7,689 nucleotides of DNA from CAYOMP01 sp964405075 (GCA_964405075.1 CAYOMP010000135.1:1-7689), one strand, 5' to 3'; positions 1 to 6,616 are shown, counted from the first letter of the stretch. Notes: generated from the sequence alone by a model not told the origin. A program made the numbers and translations.

Positions 1-733
1 GACTACAAGCTTTTACTCTAACACCTGCTTCTTTTACACTTCTTAATGCTTTCACATATATTTTTGTAGGTGCAAGTAATGCTTCACCTAATGTTGTTCC
101 TAATTCATCATAGTATGTTTCCAAAGATTCTTTTGTCATATCAAATACTTTTCTAACTAAAGAAAAACCATTACTATGTACACCTGAAGACTTAATTCCA
201 ATTAAAATATCTCCATCTTTTAAGTCTTTACCTGTAATTAAATCCTTTTCATCAACAACACCTACTGCAAAACCAGCTAAGTCGTACTCATCTTCTGGAT
301 AAAATCCTGGCATTTCAGCAGTTTCTCCACCAATAAGAGCAGCATTTGACTGTTCACATCCATTAGCTACACCACTAACAATTGTAGCAATTTTTTCTGG
401 ATAATTCTTTCCACATGCAATGTAATCTAAGAAGAATAAAGGTTCTCCACCAGCACATGCAATATCATTTACACACATTGCTACACAGTCGATACCGATT
501 GTATCATGTTTATCCATAATGAATGCAAGCTTAAGCTTTGTTCCAACACCATCTGTACCGGATACTAAAGTTGGTTTTTCCATATCCTTAAATTTTTCCA
601 TTGAAAAAGCTCCTGAAAAACCACCAATATTAGTGAGTACTTCTGGTCTCATAGTTTTTTTGATATGTTCCTTCATAAGCTCTACTGATTTATATCCTGC
701 TTCGATATCCACACCTGCGTTTTTGTAATCCAT
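1..733 (-). CDS. purM: Phosphoribosylformylglycinamidine cyclo-ligase (AIR synthetase), C-terminus beyond window
   Basis: Reading the minus strand from the ATG at 733 gives 244 codons without a stop, so the gene continues past the left edge; the family is usually about 340 residues. PurM closes FGAM to 5-aminoimidazole ribonucleotide using ATP, in the cytosol, as a dimer. Family motifs are visible: SGTDGVGTKLK near residues 58-68, MCVNDI at 86-91, GGEPLFFLDY at 95-104, GGETAEMPGFY at 135-145, then AGFAVGVV and the SSGVHSNGFSLVRK stretch. These fit the AIRS N-domain followed by the start of the C-domain. The start is fixed by AGGAGG seven bases upstream of the ATG. It lies downstream of purK-purE on the same strand but 227 nt from purE, so it may have its own promoter or leader as well as readthrough from purE. 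Nothing in the visible part looks broken. The family identification is secure. Confidence 0.96.
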   Translation of the reverse strand, partial: MDYKNAGVDIEAGYKSVELMKEHIKKTMRPEVLTNIGGFSGAFSMEKFKDMEKPTLVSGTDGVGTKLKLAFIMDKHDTIGIDCVAMCVNDIACAGGEPLFFLDYIACGKNYPEKIATIVSGVANGCEQSNAALIGGETAEMPGFYPEDEYDLAGFAVGVVDEKDLITGKDLKDGDILIGIKSSGVHSNGFSLVRKVFDMTKESLETYYDELGTTLGEALLAPTKIYVKALRSVKEAGVRVKACS

Positions 734-960
734 TGTTTTTCCTCCTAGAAAATGTGTATTTAATCTATTATTACATATCGTAATATCCCATTGGCATTAA
801 TTAAGTATGCCAAAATGTTACTCTGTTGCTTTTTAACATTCTTAATTTAACATCTTTATCTTATGGCAAAAATAAAGAATGTTAAGTTTTTAAAACTCAC
901 TTACTTTTCAAAATGCATTTCATATTTATCAGTCAATCTCATCAACCCATATTAAACAAA
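734..960. other. purE-purM intergenic region with inverted repeats
   Basis: This 227-nt AT-rich gap has no plausible gene. It contains an 11-bp perfect inverted repeat, TTAACATTCTT (833-843) and AAGAATGTTAA (875-885), 31 nt apart. A related TTTAACATCTTTA lies between the arms at about 847-859. It also contains the dyad TTGGCAT-N9-ATGCCAA at 791-813, which looks like a DNA-binding site. I could not find a convincing sigma-A promoter or a T-tract terminator here, so whether purM is cotranscribed with purE is open. The repeats are read directly from the sequence; any regulatory role is inference. Confidence 0.5.
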
Positions 961-1476
961 TTACATTTGTTCCAAATAAGCTTTATATTTAATATCTTCT
1001 AACTTTTCAGCTTTATCTTCAACCATTTTTTCAAGCTCGTCTGCATATGCTTTAATTCTTTCTCTCAAAGCATCATCTGATGTTGCAATCATCTTCGCTG
1101 CTAGCAATCCAGCATTTAATGCACCATTAATTGCTACCGTAGCCACAGGAATTCCTGGTGGCATCTGTACTATTGAATATAATGAATCAACACCACCTAA
1201 TGCCTTAGTCTGAACTGGCACTCCAATAACCGGCAATACTGTCATAGCTGCTGTCATTCCTGGCAAATGTGCTGCTCCGCCTGCTCCTGCTATTATTACC
1301 TTTATTCCTTTTTCTTCGGCATTTTTTGCATAATTATATAATCTATCTGGTGTTCTATGAGCTGAAACTATTGTTAACTCATACTCTACACCTAACTTGT
1401 CTAGCATTTCTGCTGCCTTTGACATTACTGGAAGGTCTGAATCACTCCCCATAATTATTCCTACTACTGGCTTCAT
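961..1476 (-). CDS. purE: N5-carboxyaminoimidazole ribonucleotide mutase, PurE class I
   Basis: The 171-residue product has the usual length and sequence of PurE, which moves the carboxyl group of N5-CAIR to C4 to give CAIR in purine synthesis. Motifs are GIIMGSDSDLP near residues 6-15, VSAHRTPDR at 37-45 (His40 is the likely catalytic histidine of the family), AGAGGAAHLPGM at 63-74 and GVPVQTKALGG at 85-95, followed by the NGALNAGLLAA helix. The class I assignment (works with PurK, rather than using CO2 directly) follows from the adjacent purK. The start at 1476 is backed by AAAGGAGG ending five bases upstream. The purK stop is 17 nt upstream, so the two are almost certainly cotranscribed. 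The order is purK then purE, the reverse of the familiar purEK order. The last about 20 residues form a charged helix that varies in the family. Confidence 0.97.
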   Translation of the reverse strand: MKPVVGIIMGSDSDLPVMSKAAEMLDKLGVEYELTIVSAHRTPDRLYNYAKNAEEKGIKVIIAGAGGAAHLPGMTAAMTVLPVIGVPVQTKALGGVDSLYSIVQMPPGIPVATVAINGALNAGLLAAKMIATSDDALRERIKAYADELEKMVEDKAEKLEDIKYKAYLEQM

Positions 1477-1493
1477 ATATGCCTCCTTTATCC

Positions 1494-2621
1494 CTAAAAT
1501 GATAAAGCATCATGTGCTTTTCTAACCTGTTCTAATGCATCTTCTATTGTATCACTAATAGCTGTAATATGTCCCATTTTTCTTCCAACTGAAACCGTCT
1601 CTTTTCCATAAATATGAACCTTTACATTTGGATTCTCATAGGCTTTATCCAAACCTTTCAATTCGGCCTTTCCAGATACTTCACCAATAATATTCTTCAT
1701 TGCTACTGGTTTGATTAATCCAGGATTGCCTAATGGTAAACCAAGTATAGCTCTAATATGTTGTTCATACTGTGATGTATAACATGCTTCAATCGTATAA
1801 TGACCAGAATTATGTGGTCTAGGTGCCAATTCATTTACTAAAATATGCCCATCTTTAGTTACGAATAATTCAATACATAACATTCCGTATGCATTAAATG
1901 CTGATACGCATTTCTTAGCAATGTCAAATGCTTCCGTATTGCTAGATTCACTTATCTTAGCCGGCACAATAGTTTCATCCAAAATACTGTTTTTATGAAT
2001 ATTCTCAGCTACAGGGAATACCTCTACTTCACCATTAATACTTCTGCATGCTAATATTGATACTTCCTTCTCAAATGGTATCCATTCTTCAATCATAAGT
2101 GGTAATTTCCCGGCTCCTAAAGCTTCATAAGCTTCCTTTTCATCTCCAGCTTTTTTTATAACAGCATTACCCTTACCATCATAACCGCCTGTACATGTTT
2201 TAAGTATCATTGGATATCCGTACTTTTCATGAGCTTTTTCCAATTCTTCAAAACTGTTAATCTTAATAAAATCAGGTACTGGTATATCATGTGACTTAAG
2301 CCATTCTTTTTGCTCATATTTGTTCTGAATGTGAGATAAAGTTTCACTTGAAGGATATACTTTATAACCCATTTCTTCCAATTCCTGTAATGCTTTCAAG
2401 CTAATATGTTCGAATTCATAAGTAACAACATCTGTTCTCTTTGCTAATTCTTTAATAGCCTCAATATCATCAAATCCAGCAACAATATGCTCATCCGCAA
2501 TGCTATCGGCCGGACAATTCTTTGTAGGATCCAAAATAACAAAATAATGGTCTAATCGCTTAGCGTCTAATATCATCATTTTGCCTAATTGTCCACCACC
2601 TATGATACCTATCTTCTTCAT
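1494..2621 (-). CDS. purK: N5-carboxyaminoimidazole ribonucleotide synthase (ATP-grasp)
   Basis: The 375-residue product is PurK, which makes N5-CAIR from AIR, bicarbonate and ATP. It shows the N-terminal nucleotide-binding-like loop IGIIGGGQLGKMM (residues 4-16), VTYEFEH at 66-72, the ATP-grasp glycine-rich loop KTCTGGYDGKG at 141-151, EEW at 178-180 and the C-terminal NELAPRPHNSGH at 263-274, which carries metal/substrate residues. The length is normal for the family. An ATG nine codons upstream (2648) is in frame, but the start at 2621 is preferred: AAGGAG lies six to seven bases upstream and the protein then begins directly with MKKIGIIGGGQLG as homologs do. It is the first gene of the visible pur block. 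Its promoter region (2736-2764) is flanked by palindromes, giving a predicted leader of about 108 nt. Confidence 0.97.
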   Translation of the reverse strand: MKKIGIIGGGQLGKMMILDAKRLDHYFVILDPTKNCPADSIADEHIVAGFDDIEAIKELAKRTDVVTYEFEHISLKALQELEEMGYKVYPSSETLSHIQNKYEQKEWLKSHDIPVPDFIKINSFEELEKAHEKYGYPMILKTCTGGYDGKGNAVIKKAGDEKEAYEALGAGKLPLMIEEWIPFEKEVSILACRSINGEVEVFPVAENIHKNSILDETIVPAKISESSNTEAFDIAKKCVSAFNAYGMLCIELFVTKDGHILVNELAPRPHNSGHYTIEACYTSQYEQHIRAILGLPLGNPGLIKPVAMKNIIGEVSGKAELKGLDKAYENPNVKVHIYGKETVSVGRKMGHITAISDTIEDALEQVRKAHDALSF

Positions 2622-2692
2622 ATATGTCTCCTTAAACCTATATATCATTTCTATATATATCTTTTATTTATATACATTAATAAAACTAATAC

Positions 2693-2807
2693 TACTTATA
2701 AGTAAAATAATAATTACACAGTCTATTTATAAGTAATTTTACTAGGTATTCCTATAATAGTCAATAAAAATTATCTAATGAAAATATATCGTTTTACTTA
2801 TAAGTAA
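2693..2807. repeat. Three copies of an ACTTATAAGT palindrome around the pur promoter
   Basis: Copy 1 at 2693-2704 is TACTTATAAGTA (12-bp perfect palindrome). Copy 2 at 2724-2735 is TATTTATAAGTA (one base off). Copy 3 at 2794-2807 is TTACTTATAAGTAA (14-bp perfect palindrome). Centres are 31 bp and 71 bp apart, close to whole helical turns. Relative to the predicted start near 2729 they sit at about +26 to +37, at the start site and around -70. That arrangement suits a dimeric repressor with looping or cooperative binding. The motif does not resemble the CGAA-containing PurBox of Bacillus PurR. The regulator is unknown to me. Confidence 0.6.
2736..2764 (-). promoter_or_regulatory. Sigma-A-type promoter for purK-purE(-purM)
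   Basis: Reading leftward, TTGACT (2764-2759) and TAAAAT (2741-2736) are separated by exactly 17 bp, close to the vegetative consensus. Transcription would begin near 2729, leaving a leader of about 108 nt before the purK ATG. The leader is very AT-rich; I see no purine, PRPP or other riboswitch core in it. The -10 box directly adjoins one palindrome copy (2724-2735), so a protein bound there would block the start site. Confidence 0.65.
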
Positions 2808-3008
2808 TAAACTATACGGAATAAATGTTTTTCAAAATTATTTTTAATTTGATACTATTCAAACCTATTTCAATTTCTAGTATAAATGCTTCAAACCTTC
2901 ATTGCAAATCTGTTATATAATTCTGCGAAAGAGTTTGCTTGCGAACTCTTCATAAGCGAATGTGCATCCATTTCGGAGCATTTTTGATTCATTGTAGCAC
3001 TTTCCCAT
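2808..3008. other. Gene-free spacer with a patch of small hairpins
   Basis: I see no gene here. Most of it is AT-rich, but about 2920-2990 is richer in G and C and can form two adjacent small hairpins. One has arms AAGAGTT (2929-2935) and AACTCTT (2944-2950), extendable by three more pairs with one mismatch. The other, around 2955-2975, pairs CGAATG with CATTTCG with one bulge. Neither is followed by a T-tract. It could be a decayed or dispersed repeat or a small structured RNA; its function cannot be decided from the sequence. Confidence 0.3.
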
Positions 3009-3083
3009 AAAAAAAAAGCTCTTAAAACTGAATTGTACAAAATGTCTCCAATGTCGCTTTGTACAACTCAATTCATTGAGCTT
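3009..3083 (-). terminator. Intrinsic terminator of the GDPD-vanZ-deacetylase operon
   Basis: Arms at 3016-3041 and 3058-3083 form a 26-position imperfect inverted repeat. An outer 6-bp stem (AAGCTC) and an inner block around TTGTACAAA pair, with about six mismatches between them and a 16-nt loop. On the minus strand the hairpin is followed by nine T residues (3017-3009). It lies 23 nt past the deacetylase stop, as expected for Rho-independent termination, and insulates the pur promoter. Confidence 0.75.
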
Positions 3084-3105
3084 CTTCTTCAATTCAATAT
3101 TTATC

Positions 3106-4170
3106 TTAATAATATTTTCCTACTGTATATCCTTTTTCTCTAATAGCATCAATAAAGTCACCAAGTACCGCAACATTAGTATCTGATACTCCGTGTAATA
3201 GATATATGGCACCTGGATGTAAACTATCAACCATCTTCTGTAATGATTCTGTTGGATCAGGCTGATCATCTGTATACCAATCCCTATGTGCAAAACTCCA
3301 GAATACTGATCTATAGCCCAGATTATTAACTATTGCTAAAGATTGTTCACTGAATGCTCCTGTTGGATATCTGAATAATTTCATTGTATATCCAAAGTTC
3401 TCTTGAACGTATTTATGTACACCCATTAATTCCTCTTGCTGTGCCTCTACACTACCTAATGATGGCAAACCATTTCCAGGATGGGTGACACTATGATTAC
3501 CAACAATATGTCCCTCATCAATCATTCTTCTAACCAAATCCGGATTTTCTTTTGCATAAGGCAATGTAATAAAAAATACTCCGGTTGCCCCTTTTTCCTT
3601 TAATGTATCCAAAATCTTAGCTGTATTTCCCGTTGGAGAATTAGCCGAAGGATATTCATATCCTTCATCAAATGTTAAAAACACATCATCTGTATCTATT
3701 CTAACGAAATCAGCGCTTAAATGACCATATTTATCCTGATACATTGTACATCCTACTGGAATATTCTCAGAATTAACATCTCCACCAGAACCCCAACCTA
3801 CAGATTCCGTACTCAATCCATCTAAAGATATTTCTACGGTTGGTTGATCTACTATCGAAGGAGTATCTGATTCTTCTGTTTCTTCTGTTTCCTCTATTTC
3901 TTTATTATCAACATTTTCTTCTGTTTCTGCATTTTCTTCATTATTAGTTTCTTCTGTATTAGACTCTGTTGTTTCAGTAACTTCTTCTTTCTTATCCTCT
4001 TTTTCTTCTTCGTTCTTATTTTCATCGTTCTTATTTTCTTCAACAACAGGCTCTTCAACTGTTGTATTTTCTGAGACCTGTGCTATCTGTGATGCCACAT
4101 TATTGCCACATCCCGAAATAACTAACGCACTTATTAATGCCGTTGCATATACTAAATATTTTTTCTTCAT
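3106..4170 (-). CDS. Lipoprotein polysaccharide deacetylase, PdaA-like (NodB fold)
   Basis: The 354-residue product starts with a lipoprotein signal peptide (MKKK, hydrophobic run, VISGC), so Cys21 is the likely lipidated residue and the enzyme should sit on the outer face of the membrane. Residues 35-105 form a very acidic, low-complexity linker rich in Glu, Asn and Thr. The NodB domain begins near 160: TFDEGYE at 166-172 (motif 1), HSVTH at 226-230 (metal histidines 226 and 230), RYPTG at 267-271, SFAHRDW at 292-298 and LLH at 324-326. The GYE after motif 1, the FWS..DW segment and the LLHGVS ending resemble PdaA, the de-N-acetylase that makes muramic delta-lactam in spore cortex. PdaA usually has TFDNGYE, so Glu169 is a variation. 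Peptidoglycan deacetylation is the best guess; the exact substrate is inference. AGAGGAGA precedes the ATG by about seven bases. It is the last gene of the operon, 81 nt after the VanZ-like gene. Confidence 0.9.
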   Translation of the reverse strand: MKKKYLVYATALISALVISGCGNNVASQIAQVSENTTVEEPVVEENKNDENKNEEEKEDKKEEVTETTESNTEETNNEENAETEENVDNKEIEETEETEESDTPSIVDQPTVEISLDGLSTESVGWGSGGDVNSENIPVGCTMYQDKYGHLSADFVRIDTDDVFLTFDEGYEYPSANSPTGNTAKILDTLKEKGATGVFFITLPYAKENPDLVRRMIDEGHIVGNHSVTHPGNGLPSLGSVEAQQEELMGVHKYVQENFGYTMKLFRYPTGAFSEQSLAIVNNLGYRSVFWSFAHRDWYTDDQPDPTESLQKMVDSLHPGAIYLLHGVSDTNVAVLGDFIDAIREKGYTVGKYY

Positions 4171-4251
4171 TTCTATTCTCCTCTACCTTCTACCAAACTT
4201 TCACATTTATTTAACCATTTTGAAATCTTCAAAAATCTTTTCTTGAAAATT

Positions 4252-4749
4252 TTAATCCTCATCGTGACTTCTAAATATCGTCATCCTTCCTGTCCATCCA
4301 ATTACCCTGACAATAATAATTCCTACCAATATTCCTATTGTATCAATCGCTACATCTTTTTTAGATGCCTGTCTTCCTGCAACGAATGACTGATGATATT
4401 CATCAAATCCTGCAAAACCTACACAAAATCCACCAACTACAATTACCAAAGCCATCCCCCGTAGACCATATACATACATGGGAAATGCTATAGCAACTGC
4501 CAATGCTGCATATTCCGTCATGTGGGCTATTTTTCTAATTGGATAATGAAATCTGTCCGCATACATAACTTTTTCTTCTTCTGTCAACTCCAAATTAAGT
4601 ACTTTATCTGCAACAGAAACTATTTTCACTGTAACTGAACCACTAATTGCAGTTGATTCAGTTCCATTTGCTGCCGAAAAAGAAAAAATAATATACATTA
4701 AAAATATTGCCGGTGCAAACGAAAAAGGTTTTAATAATGCTTTTATCAT
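4252..4749 (-). CDS. VanZ-like family membrane protein
   Basis: The 165-residue product has the VanZ-like pattern: FSFSAANG near residues 22-29 after the first membrane segment, RKIAHMTEY at 72-80, and DEYHQSFVAGRQASKKDVAIDTIG at 116-139, written here in shortened form as DExHQ.F..GR..s..DV..DT.G. Four membrane segments are predicted at about 10-26, 81-95, 98-115 and 135-152. VanZ of enterococci gives low-level teicoplanin resistance, but most family members have no known function and no van genes are visible here, so resistance should not be inferred. TAGGAG lies about nine bases upstream of the ATG. It starts 24 nt after the GDPD stop, indicating cotranscription with it, and is followed by the deacetylase, which suggests an envelope role. 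Confidence 0.9.
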   Translation of the reverse strand: MIKALLKPFSFAPAIFLMYIIFSFSAANGTESTAISGSVTVKIVSVADKVLNLELTEEEKVMYADRFHYPIRKIAHMTEYAALAVAIAFPMYVYGLRGMALVIVVGGFCVGFAGFDEYHQSFVAGRQASKKDVAIDTIGILVGIIIVRVIGWTGRMTIFRSHDED

Positions 4750-4773
4750 TCTTTTTCTCCTATCTACCGTATT

Positions 4774-5820
4774 TTATTGAATAACATATTTGTAAAGGTT
4801 AACAAATCCTTTCAATGCATTGTCATCTGCTAGCATTTCCCTTACTAAAGCTGGTCTGTCAGTTATTATGTTATCAACCTTCATTCTCTTCATTCGCTCT
4901 ATGGCGTTTGTTGAATTAACAGTCCATACTACTACTTCTTTACCAGCATTATGCGCATCATCTACAATCTTTTTAGTTACATAAGTATGCTTAATGCTAA
5001 TAAAATCCGCATTTATTCTATTTGTAAAATTGCCATATGCCATTTTTAAAATGTACCCTGTACGAATATCAGGATTTAACTCTTTAACATCTGTAATCAT
5101 GCTATAATTCATAGAAGTTATCACACATCTGTGTACTGCATGATTTTCTTTTACAAGTGTTGTTACCTTTTCAACAATCTCGTTATTATGACCATTATCT
5201 TTTATTTCTATGTTTAAGTCAATCTTTCCTTGAGTATAATCCAAAACCTCCTGTAATGTAGGAATCCTCTCACCCTTATATTCACTTGAAAATTTATATC
5301 CCGCATCTAATCTGGCTACTTCTGCATACTCTACATCCCAAATATTTTTATTAACTCCTGTAGTTCTTTTCAAATTTGAATCATGTAATAACACAATTTC
5401 TCCGTCCTTGGTTAGTTGCACATCAATCTCTACATAATCCGAATTCATCTCAATGGCTTTTTCAATTGCAGCTAATGTATTTTCAGGAGCATAATATGCA
5501 CCTCCTCTATGAGCTGTAATTTGCGTAACAACAAGCAAATCCTGTGCAATCTCTGTTCCCTTATCAATAATAGTATAACTATTCCAAACTTCAATAGCTA
5601 TGACAAAAACACATGCAAACAGTATTCTCTTCTTAAATCCTATATTTATTAGAGATGTATAATCACTTAGTTCATCAACATTTAGACTGTAACTAGACAT
5701 TCCATGTGTCATATATATGCTGTAAATAAATGCTATATTACCTGCTATACACAATATATTGCTAAGAATTGCCGTAACTATTTTACCATAATCACAGGCT
5801 TTTAACAAAGCAGAATACAT
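4774..5820 (-). CDS. Glycerophosphodiester phosphodiesterase, catalytic part (3' part of split gene)
   Basis: From the ATG at 5820 this frame encodes 348 residues. The first about 90 carry two membrane segments (about 14-36 and 65-84), followed by the GDPD catalytic domain: AHRGG at 103-107 (His104), PENT at 112-115, EIDVQLTKDG at 131-140 (Glu131, Asp133), LLHD at 144-147 (His146), NIEIK at 203-207 and a C-terminal WTVN..ERM...DNIITDRP. The family hydrolyses glycerophosphodiesters to glycerol-3-phosphate and an alcohol; the active site should face outward. The membrane part is incomplete without the upstream 252-residue frame, and the two add to 600 residues, about the size of intact membrane-type GDPDs. 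The ATG overlaps the upstream stop by one base (TGATG) and has no ribosome binding site of its own, so if it is translated separately it would depend on reinitiation. The open frame extends upstream to 5934, but that extension is the shadow of the upstream gene. Confidence 0.85.
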   Translation of the reverse strand: MYSALLKACDYGKIVTAILSNILCIAGNIAFIYSIYMTHGMSSYSLNVDELSDYTSLINIGFKKRILFACVFVIAIEVWNSYTIIDKGTEIAQDLLVVTQITAHRGGAYYAPENTLAAIEKAIEMNSDYVEIDVQLTKDGEIVLLHDSNLKRTTGVNKNIWDVEYAEVARLDAGYKFSSEYKGERIPTLQEVLDYTQGKIDLNIEIKDNGHNNEIVEKVTTLVKENHAVHRCVITSMNYSMITDVKELNPDIRTGYILKMAYGNFTNRINADFISIKHTYVTKKIVDDAHNAGKEVVVWTVNSTNAIERMKRMKVDNIITDRPALVREMLADDNALKGFVNLYKYVIQ

Positions 5821-6578
5821 CAATTGTGAATCATTCTGGTTATATGTCCTACAGCTATTGCTGCAAAAACAAAGTAAAAAGCAACTGCAATTCCACCCAT
5901 AGCCAAATTCCAAAGTATTAAATATAACCAGCACAAAGCTTTTTTCCCTTTTAAAGAAGCAAAAGTTGTAAACATTGCCTCTTTAAAATTCTCTCTATTC
6001 AATATTCCTAATGGCAAGATGAATGCTGTAAATAAGCCAATTACTAAAATTAATGCTACACCAATATATAAAATCCATTCATTTCCAATATGTTCATATA
6101 TATGTTGAACTAAATAGTTAAAAATCTTCACACCAGATATTACCTGCACAATAAAAGGTAAGCATAAAAAAGGCAATGCTAATAATCCGCCCAAATTACT
6201 ATATAAAAATCCTTCCCTAATCATTTTTAGAATCTTGTATACTCCAACAACTAATATCTCATAGGATTTGAGCTTAATATTATGAGTTACAGCCCTATAA
6301 TTTTCAATCAGACAAACTACTTCCACTCCAGCAACCGTATACATGACTAATAAATTTAAAATTATTAATATTATACTTAATGGCTCACATATAAATCTAA
6401 CTATATTCTCTGTAGTCAAATAACTATACCCAGCCTTATCCAAAGCAAAATTAATGCTGGTTGAAGAAAAATTATATATTAAAATAAGTGTACCAATGTG
6501 ATAAACCAACAAAAATATACTTAAATTTGCAAAATTCTTTTTTACAATTTTCCACGTTCTGGAAACTAAAGTTATCAT
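5820..6578 (-). CDS. GDPD-associated membrane domain (5' part of split glycerophosphodiester phosphodiesterase)
   Basis: This 252-residue product is almost wholly membrane-embedded, with segments at about 18-36, 61-91, 121-145, 168-190 and 214-244. It resembles the N-terminal membrane domain found fused to GDPD enzymes in Clostridia, though the match is recognised mainly from layout and the downstream catalytic frame. It stops at TGA (5822-5820) in the middle of where that domain should continue; the -1 frame then carries the remaining membrane helices and the catalytic domain. This is either a one-base deletion (or sequencing error), or a true two-subunit arrangement with stop/start coupling. 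The start at 6578 is chosen over the ATG at 6582 because AAGGA lies seven bases from the former and only three from the latter, which also opens a frame ending at 6472. A sigma-A-like promoter lies at 6617-6644. Confidence 0.75.
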   Translation of the reverse strand: MITLVSRTWKIVKKNFANLSIFLLVYHIGTLILIYNFSSTSINFALDKAGYSYLTTENIVRFICEPLSIILIILNLLVMYTVAGVEVVCLIENYRAVTHNIKLKSYEILVVGVYKILKMIREGFLYSNLGGLLALPFLCLPFIVQVISGVKIFNYLVQHIYEHIGNEWILYIGVALILVIGLFTAFILPLGILNRENFKEAMFTTFASLKGKKALCWLYLILWNLAMGGIAVAFYFVFAAIAVGHITRMIHN

Positions 6579-6616
6579 TCATTAATCCTTCTTCAAATTT
6601 TTTTACTTCCAGTATT

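Noticed and set aside
519..728. Plus-strand open frame of 69 codons
   Set aside because: It lies antisense inside purM, has no ribosome binding site and its product resembles no protein; purM is certain in this stretch.
1269..1454. Plus-strand open frame of 61 codons, Leu-rich
   Set aside because: It is the antisense shadow of purE; the Leu richness comes from reverse-reading AT-rich codons.
2622..2648. Nine-codon N-terminal extension of PurK
   Set aside because: The ATG at 2621 has a well-placed AAGGAG and matches family starts; the extension lies in the leader.
2622..2735. Purine-type riboswitch in the purK leader
   Set aside because: The leader of about 108 nt is almost entirely A/T with no conserved aptamer core and no terminator/antiterminator pair.
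2879..2907. Second leftward promoter, TTGCAA-N17-TATACT, upstream of purK
   Set aside because: Spacing is ideal but the -35 box is poor and AT-rich DNA yields such matches by chance; kept only as a note.
3865..4065. Phase-variable repeat in the acidic linker of the deacetylase
   Set aside because: TTCTTCTGTTTC-like stretches recur but the units are imperfect and mostly codon-length, so slippage-based switching is not supported.
4171..4251. Separate promoter or terminator between the VanZ-like gene and the deacetylase
   Set aside because: Only a 5-bp stem (TTCAA/TTGAA) and a weak TTGAAG-N17-TAAATG are present, neither convincing.
4252..4749. Glycopeptide resistance determinant
   Set aside because: The VanZ-like family is widespread and no vanA/H/X/R/S-type genes are nearby, so resistance cannot be claimed.
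5821..5934. Programmed -1 frameshift site joining the two GDPD frames
   Set aside because: The two T5 runs in the overlap (GCTTTTTAC and GTTTTTGCA) do not form an X XXY YYZ heptamer in the reading frame, and switching there would replace hydrophobic sequence with a Cys/Asn-rich stretch. A lesion or reinitiation at the stop fits better.
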